From positions 516,454 through 580,453 of the forward strand of contig OZ025860.1 of assembly GCA_964019425.1 (NCBI GenBank): a stretch of 64,000 nucleotides of DNA, given 5' to 3'. This DNA comes from Flectonema sp. DT1601 (Eukaryota; Euglenozoa; Diplonemea; Diplonemida; Diplonemidae). The position numbers were made by a program, and so were the translations under genes. The notes beneath the pieces were generated by a model, which was not told where the DNA came from, did no database searches, and was given only the letters and a program-made list of their open reading frames with translations. Shown here in pieces: positions 51,536-62,700 of this stretch; the first letter of the stretch is position 1; every line of letters starts with the position of its first letter.

Positions 51536-51849
51536 GTTAAGCAGACCCTTCCTGATGCATTAACATGTGATGATCGCGAGAAGTAGGTGCCTCTGACTAG
51601 CACAGGACGGATGTTCTTGTTGTGCGCTGCTTCCTTTGCAAGCGCGTCAACCTCATCGTGGAACTCGGTTCCAATGTGCGAGGGGATGAATTGCAAATGC
51701 ACTTTCATTTCACACATGCGCAGGTATTCTAGTATCTTGGGGGGCTCGGTATTCCTCTGTCTGCACCTTCCGCCCAGCAGTTCATCCAGGAGGGATTTTG
51801 AGTCCGTGAATATCCTCACAGGTTTCATTGAAGGATCTTTGCTAAACAC
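51532..51849 (-). pseudogene. RNase H second half (minus element)
   Basis: Contains VRIFTDSKSLLDEL (third Asp) and FIPSHIGTEFHDEVDALAKEA (final His and Asp kept). It is out of frame with the preceding piece by a small indel near 51885. Confidence 0.8.
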
Positions 51850-51875
51850 TGTCCTCAGATGTCTAGCCGCGTTCT

Positions 51876-52838
51876 TCAGAGCATGTTGTAGCTGCAGTCA
51901 GCTTGATAAAGCCTAGACGCGTAAGCAGACCGAAGGCCGCTACGTGACCTGGTAATATGAGCCGCACCGGCCACGCCGGGAGCAGAGTAAGAACTATTGC
52001 AGTTGATTACCATGTTGACAGGGGGCAACATTCCAATGTATGACATGAGCTTTTCTTTGTCCACCGCAGGGTTCGCGGACTTCGGAAATCCGCAGCTGTT
52101 GCTAATCCTAAGGTTCGTCGGGGATATCCAGGGTTCCATCGAGTCAGGCTGCACAAGGCATTGGCTTCCACGCTGACTATCAGTGCCAGGGATTAGGCCA
52201 GCCCAGTAGCTTTGTGTTGAGGCGAGTCTGTTTGTATTAGGTATCCAAGTCATGGCTTTATACCTGTAGTACGCAATTTTTGTCTGCTTTTCAATCTGAC
52301 GTTTAAAAGGATACATGTCAGACTCCCACAACAGTAACTCTCTTGGCGTACACTTGCTGCATCCAGTAACCAGTCTGGCGACCTTCCTCAGTTCGAAGTC
52401 GATGCTGTCAACGCTGCTGCTTATCAGCCAACCAAAACTGTCAAGCGCATATGAGATTCTTGCGGTTACATAAAGGTTCTTAACCATGTTAAGGGTCTTA
52501 TAGTCCAGTTCATACGGCTGGGGGCACTGCAGAAGTGATATCCCCCTCTTCAATTCTTCGTGAATCTTAGCCACCTGTTTATGGAATGTGAGCCTGTCGT
52601 CGATGTGAACTCCAAGGTATTTCACCGGGTCGACTATCGGCAACAGAAAGGCAGTTTTGAATTTGGCTTCCACAACCAAATCGCTGTCCTCGCGAACAAC
52701 GTACTGCAGCATCAAGTTGTCAAGTTCTTCTTGTGTTTTGATTGGAATTCTTTCAATTTCAAGAATAGTTTCGCCGCTTTGAAGCATGGGTCTAGAAGAG
52801 CCTAAGTTGATACTCTTTTCAATGTCACCATAGTCCAT
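51876..52838 (-). pseudogene. RT thumb and start of RNase H (minus element)
   Basis: 320 codons. VKYLGVHIDDRLTFHKQVAK and the following ARISYALDSFGW and LRKVARLVTGC mark the thumb. Near the end MVINCNSSYSAPGVAGAAHI sits where RNase H normally has TDGS, so the first catalytic Asp is lost. The frame breaks before the Glu region. Confidence 0.8.
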
Positions 52839-52929
52839 TTTGATAACGTCTTCCTTAACAGATCTGGAAAACAGTAATTCGCGATTACAGGTGCCGTTGG
52901 GAATCGTACCCTATATGCCGTCCACCTCC

Positions 52930-53738
52930 CTATCTCCTCTGTGCTCCTCCCGGTAGCCACTCCCCCCTCAGGCGACATAATTTGACACACCGCTGGCTTG
53001 TTCTCTTCCTCGTCCAGCTGTAACCCGGCGTCCCCCTCCGCGGCCAGGGACACCTCATCCCCCAGTGTTCCCTCACGCAGGGCAATGTGTATCGGTAGGT
53101 CTCCATTCGATGTGTTTTCACGTCTATGGCCGTCACCAATCGGTTCATTTCCGCTGCTGGCGGCAGTTGCAGCTCCCCCGCCAAAGGTGGCGATGCACTT
53201 GACTCTGCTAGCGTCTCCCCGGCTATGCTCTCTATCGTCGGTGCCCGCGGGGTGTGCTCCATCATGCCTCCTTTCACCACCAGCATAGCTTCCTCTGACT
53301 TCGGGGGAACCTTCGATGGCTGGGGGTCGGTCCCCACTTCTACCCCCTCCGTGGTCCCCACCGTTGTCACGCTCACTACGGGTGGCGCTCCTCGGCTTGC
53401 GGCAAGTGTCCTCCCATCACCGTATGTTTGCATCAGGGCGCCCTCCCCCGTGGTCGGGGACACGTCATCCCACGTCGTTCCCTCACGCAGGGCGAAGTAT
53501 ATATCGTCGGGGTCCCCATGTGGGGCGTTTTCACGTCCGTGGCCGCCTCCGATCGGTTCACTTCCACTGCTGGCGGCAGTTGCAGCTTCCCCGCTTCTGG
53601 TGATGCACCCGACTCCACTAGCATCCCCCCGGCTGTGCTCTCCATCGTCGGTGCCTGCGAGGTGTGCTCCAACATGCCTCCATTCACCGACAGCATGACT
53701 TCCGGGGAACCTTCGATGGCTGGAGGTCGGTTCTCCCA
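52930..53738. repeat. GC-rich tandem duplication, unit about 410 bases
   Basis: Two diverged copies, with equivalent points at 53077 and 53487 (CCTCACGCAGGGC) and 53311/53711 (CCTTCGATGGCTG). The minus strand can be read as an acidic Pro/Ser/Glu-rich peptide in both copies (ESIAGETLAESSASPPLAG against ESTAGGMLVESGASPEAGK), but in different frames because 410 is not a multiple of three. It may be an old coding repeat of the neighbouring element or a subtelomeric-type repeat. The second copy runs straight into the octamer array. Confidence 0.8.
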
Positions 53739-56700
53739 CAAACCCGCAAACCCGCAAACCCGCAAACCCGCAAACCCGCAAACCCGCAAACCCGCAAACC
53801 CGCAAACCCGCAAACCCGCAAACCCGCAAACCCGCAAACCCGCAAACCCGCAAACCCGCAAACCCGCAAACCCGCAAACCCGCAAACCCGCAAACCCGCA
53901 AACCCGCAAACCCGCAAACCCGCAAACCCGCAAACCCGCAAACCCGCAAACCCGCAAACCCGCAAACCCGCAAACCCGCAAACCCGCAAACCCGCAAACC
54001 CGCAAACCCGCAAACCCGCAAACCCGCAAACCCGCAAACCCGCAAACCCGCAAACCCGCAAACCCGCAAACCCGCAAACCCGCAAACCCGCAAACCCGCA
54101 AACCCGCAAACCCGCAAACCCGCAAACCCGCAAACCCGCAAACCCGCAAACCCGCAAACCCGCAAACCCGCAAACCCGCAAACCCGCAAACCCGCAAACC
54201 CGCAAACCCGCAAACCCGCAAACCCGCAAACCCGCAAACCCGCAAACCCGCAAACCCGCAAACCCGCAAACCCGCAAACCCGCAAACCCGCAAACCCGCA
54301 AACCCGCAAACCCGCAAACCCGCAAACCCGCAAACCCGCAAACCCGCAAACCCGCAAACCCGCAAACCCGCAAACCCGCAAACCCGCAAACCCGCAAACC
54401 CGCAAACCCGCAAACCCGCAAACCCGCAAACCCGCAAACCCGCAAACCCGCAAACCCGCAAACCCGCAAACCCGCAAACCCGCAAACCCGCAAACCCGCA
54501 AACCCGCAAACCCGCAAACCCGCAAACCCGCAAACCCGCAAACCCGCAAACCCGCAAACCCGCAAACCCGCAAACCCGCAAACCCGCAAACCCGCAAACC
54601 CGCAAACCCGCAAACCCGCAAACCCGCAAACCCGCAAACCCGCAAACCCGCAAACCCGCAAACCCGCAAACCCGCAAACCCGCAAACCCGCAAACCCGCA
54701 AACCCGCAAACCCGCAAACCCGCAAACCCGCAAACCCGCAAACCCGCAAACCCGCAAACCCGCAAACCCGCAAACCCGCAAACCCGCAAACCCGCAAACC
54801 CGCAAACCCGCAAACCCGCAAACCCGCAAACCCGCAAACCCGCAAACCCGCAAACCCGCAAACCCGCAAACCCGCAAACCCGCAAACCCGCAAACCCGCA
54901 AACCCGCAAACCCGCAAACCCGCAAACCCGCAAACCCGCAAACCCGCAAACCCGCAAACCCGCAAACCCGCAAACCCGCAAACCCGCAAACCCGCAAACC
55001 CGCAAACCCGCAAACCCGCAAACCCGCAAACCCGCAAACCCGCAAACCCGCAAACCCGCAAACCCGCAAACCCGCAAACCCGCAAACCCGCAAACCCGCA
55101 AACCCGCAAACCCGCAAACCCGCAAACCCGCAAACCCGCAAACCCGCAAACCCGCAAACCCGCAAACCCGCAAACCCGCAAACCCGCAAACCCGCAAACC
55201 CGCAAACCCGCAAACCCGCAAACCCGCAAACCCGCAAACCCGCAAACCCGCAAACCCGCAAACCCGCAAACCCGCAAACCCGCAAACCCGCAAACCCGCA
55301 AACCCGCAAACCCGCAAACCCGCAAACCCGCAAACCCGCAAACCCGCAAACCCGCAAACCCGCAAACCCGCAAACCCGCAAACCCGCAAACCCGCAAACC
55401 CGCAAACCCGCAAACCCGCAAACCCGCAAACCCGCAAACCCGCAAACCCGCAAACCCGCAAACCCGCAAACCCGCAAACCCGCAAACCCGCAAACCCGCA
55501 AACCCGCAAACCCGCAAACCCGCAAACCCGCAAACCCGCAAACCCGCAAACCCGCAAACCCGCAAACCCGCAAACCCGCAAACCCGCAAACCCGCAAACC
55601 CGCAAACCCGCAAACCCGCAAACCCGCAAACCCGCAAACCCGCAAACCCGCAAACCCGCAAACCCGCAAACCCGCAAACCCGCAAACCCGCAAACCCGCA
55701 AACCCGCAAACCCGCAAACCCGCAAACCCGCAAACCCGCAAACCCGCAAACCCGCAAACCCGCAAACCCGCAAACCCGCAAACCCGCAAACCCGCAAACC
55801 CGCAAACCCGCAAACCCGCAAACCCGCAAACCCGCAAACCCGCAAACCCGCAAACCCGCAAACCCGCAAACCCGCAAACCCGCAAACCCGCAAACCCGCA
55901 AACCCGCAAACCCGCAAACCCGCAAACCCGCAAACCCGCAAACCCGCAAACCCGCAAACCCGCAAACCCGCAAACCCGCAAACCCGCAAACCCGCAAACC
56001 CGCAAACCCGCAAACCCGCAAACCCGCAAACCCGCAAACCCGCAAACCCGCAAACCCGCAAACCCGCAAACCCGCAAACCCGCAAACCCGCAAACCCGCA
56101 AACCCGCAAACCCGCAAACCCGCAAACCCGCAAACCCGCAAACCCGCAAACCCGCAAACCCGCAAACCCGCAAACCCGCAAACCCGCAAACCCGCAAACC
56201 CGCAAACCCGCAAACCCGCAAACCCGCAAACCCGCAAACCCGCAAACCCGCAAACCCGCAAACCCGCAAACCCGCAAACCCGCAAACCCGCAAACCCGCA
56301 AACCCGCAAACCCGCAAACCCGCAAACCCGCAAACCCGCAAACCCGCAAACCCGCAAACCCGCAAACCCGCAAACCCGCAAACCCGCAAACCCGCAAACC
56401 CGCAAACCCGCAAACCCGCAAACCCGCAAACCCGCAAACCCGCAAACCCGCAAACCCGCAAACCCGCAAACCCGCAAACCCGCAAACCCGCAAACCCGCA
56501 AACCCGCAAACCCGCAAACCCGCAAACCCGCAAACCCGCAAACCCGCAAACCCGCAAACCCGCAAACCCGCAAACCCGCAAACCCGCAAACCCGCAAACC
56601 CGCAAACCCGCAAACCCGCAAACCCGCAAACCCGCAAACCCGCAAACCCGCAAACCCGCAAACCCGCAAACCCGCAAACCCGCAAACCCGCAAACCCGCA

Positions 56701-59700
56701 AACCCGCAAACCCGCAAACCCGCAAACCCGCAAACCCGCAAACCCGCAAACCCGCAAACCCGCAAACCCGCAAACCCGCAAACCCGCAAACCCGCAAACC
56801 CGCAAACCCGCAAACCCGCAAACCCGCAAACCCGCAAACCCGCAAACCCGCAAACCCGCAAACCCGCAAACCCGCAAACCCGCAAACCCGCAAACCCGCA
56901 AACCCGCAAACCCGCAAACCCGCAAACCCGCAAACCCGCAAACCCGCAAACCCGCAAACCCGCAAACCCGCAAACCCGCAAACCCGCAAACCCGCAAACC
57001 CGCAAACCCGCAAACCCGCAAACCCGCAAACCCGCAAACCCGCAAACCCGCAAACCCGCAAACCCGCAAACCCGCAAACCCGCAAACCCGCAAACCCGCA
57101 AACCCGCAAACCCGCAAACCCGCAAACCCGCAAACCCGCAAACCCGCAAACCCGCAAACCCGCAAACCCGCAAACCCGCAAACCCGCAAACCCGCAAACC
57201 CGCAAACCCGCAAACCCGCAAACCCGCAAACCCGCAAACCCGCAAACCCGCAAACCCGCAAACCCGCAAACCCGCAAACCCGCAAACCCGCAAACCCGCA
57301 AACCCGCAAACCCGCAAACCCGCAAACCCGCAAACCCGCAAACCCGCAAACCCGCAAACCCGCAAACCCGCAAACCCGCAAACCCGCAAACCCGCAAACC
57401 CGCAAACCCGCAAACCCGCAAACCCGCAAACCCGCAAACCCGCAAACCCGCAAACCCGCAAACCCGCAAACCCGCAAACCCGCAAACCCGCAAACCCGCA
57501 AACCCGCAAACCCGCAAACCCGCAAACCCGCAAACCCGCAAACCCGCAAACCCGCAAACCCGCAAACCCGCAAACCCGCAAACCCGCAAACCCGCAAACC
57601 CGCAAACCCGCAAACCCGCAAACCCGCAAACCCGCAAACCCGCAAACCCGCAAACCCGCAAACCCGCAAACCCGCAAACCCGCAAACCCGCAAACCCGCA
57701 AACCCGCAAACCCGCAAACCCGCAAACCCGCAAACCCGCAAACCCGCAAACCCGCAAACCCGCAAACCCGCAAACCCGCAAACCCGCAAACCCGCAAACC
57801 CGCAAACCCGCAAACCCGCAAACCCGCAAACCCGCAAACCCGCAAACCCGCAAACCCGCAAACCCGCAAACCCGCAAACCCGCAAACCCGCAAACCCGCA
57901 AACCCGCAAACCCGCAAACCCGCAAACCCGCAAACCCGCAAACCCGCAAACCCGCAAACCCGCAAACCCGCAAACCCGCAAACCCGCAAACCCGCAAACC
58001 CGCAAACCCGCAAACCCGCAAACCCGCAAACCCGCAAACCCGCAAACCCGCAAACCCGCAAACCCGCAAACCCGCAAACCCGCAAACCCGCAAACCCGCA
58101 AACCCGCAAACCCGCAAACCCGCAAACCCGCAAACCCGCAAACCCGCAAACCCGCAAACCCGCAAACCCGCAAACCCGCAAACCCGCAAACCCGCAAACC
58201 CGCAAACCCGCAAACCCGCAAACCCGCAAACCCGCAAACCCGCAAACCCGCAAACCCGCAAACCCGCAAACCCGCAAACCCGCAAACCCGCAAACCCGCA
58301 AACCCGCAAACCCGCAAACCCGCAAACCCGCAAACCCGCAAACCCGCAAACCCGCAAACCCGCAAACCCGCAAACCCGCAAACCCGCAAACCCGCAAACC
58401 CGCAAACCCGCAAACCCGCAAACCCGCAAACCCGCAAACCCGCAAACCCGCAAACCCGCAAACCCGCAAACCCGCAAACCCGCAAACCCGCAAACCCGCA
58501 AACCCGCAAACCCGCAAACCCGCAAACCCGCAAACCCGCAAACCCGCAAACCCGCAAACCCGCAAACCCGCAAACCCGCAAACCCGCAAACCCGCAAACC
58601 CGCAAACCCGCAAACCCGCAAACCCGCAAACCCGCAAACCCGCAAACCCGCAAACCCGCAAACCCGCAAACCCGCAAACCCGCAAACCCGCAAACCCGCA
58701 AACCCGCAAACCCGCAAACCCGCAAACCCGCAAACCCGCAAACCCGCAAACCCGCAAACCCGCAAACCCGCAAACCCGCAAACCCGCAAACCCGCAAACC
58801 CGCAAACCCGCAAACCCGCAAACCCGCAAACCCGCAAACCCGCAAACCCGCAAACCCGCAAACCCGCAAACCCGCAAACCCGCAAACCCGCAAACCCGCA
58901 AACCCGCAAACCCGCAAACCCGCAAACCCGCAAACCCGCAAACCCGCAAACCCGCAAACCCGCAAACCCGCAAACCCGCAAACCCGCAAACCCGCAAACC
59001 CGCAAACCCGCAAACCCGCAAACCCGCAAACCCGCAAACCCGCAAACCCGCAAACCCGCAAACCCGCAAACCCGCAAACCCGCAAACCCGCAAACCCGCA
59101 AACCCGCAAACCCGCAAACCCGCAAACCCGCAAACCCGCAAACCCGCAAACCCGCAAACCCGCAAACCCGCAAACCCGCAAACCCGCAAACCCGCAAACC
59201 CGCAAACCCGCAAACCCGCAAACCCGCAAACCCGCAAACCCGCAAACCCGCAAACCCGCAAACCCGCAAACCCGCAAACCCGCAAACCCGCAAACCCGCA
59301 AACCCGCAAACCCGCAAACCCGCAAACCCGCAAACCCGCAAACCCGCAAACCCGCAAACCCGCAAACCCGCAAACCCGCAAACCCGCAAACCCGCAAACC
59401 CGCAAACCCGCAAACCCGCAAACCCGCAAACCCGCAAACCCGCAAACCCGCAAACCCGCAAACCCGCAAACCCGCAAACCCGCAAACCCGCAAACCCGCA
59501 AACCCGCAAACCCGCAAACCCGCAAACCCGCAAACCCGCAAACCCGCAAACCCGCAAACCCGCAAACCCGCAAACCCGCAAACCCGCAAACCCGCAAACC
59601 CGCAAACCCGCAAACCCGCAAACCCGCAAACCCGCAAACCCGCAAACCCGCAAACCCGCAAACCCGCAAACCCGCAAACCCGCAAACCCGCAAACCCGCA

Positions 59701-62700
59701 AACCCGCAAACCCGCAAACCCGCAAACCCGCAAACCCGCAAACCCGCAAACCCGCAAACCCGCAAACCCGCAAACCCGCAAACCCGCAAACCCGCAAACC
59801 CGCAAACCCGCAAACCCGCAAACCCGCAAACCCGCAAACCCGCAAACCCGCAAACCCGCAAACCCGCAAACCCGCAAACCCGCAAACCCGCAAACCCGCA
59901 AACCCGCAAACCCGCAAACCCGCAAACCCGCAAACCCGCAAACCCGCAAACCCGCAAACCCGCAAACCCGCAAACCCGCAAACCCGCAAACCCGCAAACC
60001 CGCAAACCCGCAAACCCGCAAACCCGCAAACCCGCAAACCCGCAAACCCGCAAACCCGCAAACCCGCAAACCCGCAAACCCGCAAACCCGCAAACCCGCA
60101 AACCCGCAAACCCGCAAACCCGCAAACCCGCAAACCCGCAAACCCGCAAACCCGCAAACCCGCAAACCCGCAAACCCGCAAACCCGCAAACCCGCAAACC
60201 CGCAAACCCGCAAACCCGCAAACCCGCAAACCCGCAAACCCGCAAACCCGCAAACCCGCAAACCCGCAAACCCGCAAACCCGCAAACCCGCAAACCCGCA
60301 AACCCGCAAACCCGCAAACCCGCAAACCCGCAAACCCGCAAACCCGCAAACCCGCAAACCCGCAAACCCGCAAACCCGCAAACCCGCAAACCCGCAAACC
60401 CGCAAACCCGCAAACCCGCAAACCCGCAAACCCGCAAACCCGCAAACCCGCAAACCCGCAAACCCGCAAACCCGCAAACCCGCAAACCCGCAAACCCGCA
60501 AACCCGCAAACCCGCAAACCCGCAAACCCGCAAACCCGCAAACCCGCAAACCCGCAAACCCGCAAACCCGCAAACCCGCAAACCCGCAAACCCGCAAACC
60601 CGCAAACCCGCAAACCCGCAAACCCGCAAACCCGCAAACCCGCAAACCCGCAAACCCGCAAACCCGCAAACCCGCAAACCCGCAAACCCGCAAACCCGCA
60701 AACCCGCAAACCCGCAAACCCGCAAACCCGCAAACCCGCAAACCCGCAAACCCGCAAACCCGCAAACCCGCAAACCCGCAAACCCGCAAACCCGCAAACC
60801 CGCAAACCCGCAAACCCGCAAACCCGCAAACCCGCAAACCCGCAAACCCGCAAACCCGCAAACCCGCAAACCCGCAAACCCGCAAACCCGCAAACCCGCA
60901 AACCCGCAAACCCGCAAACCCGCAAACCCGCAAACCCGCAAACCCGCAAACCCGCAAACCCGCAAACCCGCAAACCCGCAAACCCGCAAACCCGCAAACC
61001 CGCAAACCCGCAAACCCGCAAACCCGCAAACCCGCAAACCCGCAAACCCGCAAACCCGCAAACCCGCAAACCCGCAAACCCGCAAACCCGCAAACCCGCA
61101 AACCCGCAAACCCGCAAACCCGCAAACCCGCAAACCCGCAAACCCGCAAACCCGCAAACCCGCAAACCCGCAAACCCGCAAACCCGCAAACCCGCAAACC
61201 CGCAAACCCGCAAACCCGCAAACCCGCAAACCCGCAAACCCGCAAACCCGCAAACCCGCAAACCCGCAAACCCGCAAACCCGCAAACCCGCAAACCCGCA
61301 AACCCGCAAACCCGCAAACCCGCAAACCCGCAAACCCGCAAACCCGCAAACCCGCAAACCCGCAAACCCGCAAACCCGCAAACCCGCAAACCCGCAAACC
61401 CGCAAACCCGCAAACCCGCAAACCCGCAAACCCGCAAACCCGCAAACCCGCAAACCCGCAAACCCGCAAACCCGCAAACCCGCAAACCCGCAAACCCGCA
61501 AACCCGCAAACCCGCAAACCCGCAAACCCGCAAACCCGCAAACCCGCAAACCCGCAAACCCGCAAACCCGCAAACCCGCAAACCCGCAAACCCGCAAACC
61601 CGCAAACCCGCAAACCCGCAAACCCGCAAACCCGCAAACCCGCAAACCCGCAAACCCGCAAACCCGCAAACCCGCAAACCCGCAAACCCGCAAACCCGCA
61701 AACCCGCAAACCCGCAAACCCGCAAACCCGCAAACCCGCAAACCCGCAAACCCGCAAACCCGCAAACCCGCAAACCCGCAAACCCGCAAACCCGCAAACC
61801 CGCAAACCCGCAAACCCGCAAACCCGCAAACCCGCAAACCCGCAAACCCGCAAACCCGCAAACCCGCAAACCCGCAAACCCGCAAACCCGCAAACCCGCA
61901 AACCCGCAAACCCGCAAACCCGCAAACCCGCAAACCCGCAAACCCGCAAACCCGCAAACCCGCAAACCCGCAAACCCGCAAACCCGCAAACCCGCAAACC
62001 CGCAAACCCGCAAACCCGCAAACCCGCAAACCCGCAAACCCGCAAACCCGCAAACCCGCAAACCCGCAAACCCGCAAACCCGCAAACCCGCAAACCCGCA
62101 AACCCGCAAACCCGCAAACCCGCAAACCCGCAAACCCGCAAACCCGCAAACCCGCAAACCCGCAAACCCGCAAACCCGCAAACCCGCAAACCCGCAAACC
62201 CGCAAACCCGCAAACCCGCAAACCCGCAAACCCGCAAACCCGCAAACCCGCAAACCCGCAAACCCGCAAACCCGCAAACCCGCAAACCCGCAAACCCGCA
62301 AACCCGCAAACCCGCAAACCCGCAAACCCGCAAACCCGCAAACCCGCAAACCCGCAAACCCGCAAACCCGCAAACCCGCAAACCCGCAAACCCGCAAACC
62401 CGCAAACCCGCAAACCCGCAAACCCGCAAACCCGCAAACCCGCAAACCCGCAAACCCGCAAACCCGCAAACCCGCAAACCCGCAAACCCGCAAACCCGCA
62501 AACCCGCAAACCCGCAAACCCGCAAACCCGCAAACCCGCAAACCCGCAAACCCGCAAACCCGCAAACCCGCAAACCCGCAAACCCGCAAACCCGCAAACC
62601 CGCAAACCCGCAAACCCGCAAACCCGCAAACCCGCAAACCCGCAAACCCGCAAACCCGCAAACCCGCAAACCCGCAAACCCGCAAACCCGCAAACCCGCA

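Larger units (their letters stand above)
51131..52838 (-). mobile_element. 5'-truncated non-LTR retrotransposon with RNase H, minus strand
   Basis: A second, different family in the opposite direction. On the minus strand: RT thumb, RNase H broken by frameshifts, and a CCHC motif near the end. No palm and no endonuclease are seen; upstream of the thumb the sequence turns into the GC-rich repeat block beside the octamer array. Confidence 0.85.

Noticed and set aside
53126-53698. 190-codon + strand frame in the GC-rich duplication
   Set aside because: Ser/Pro-rich translation of a GC-rich repeat; the two copies are in shifted phase, and no start context or domain supports it.
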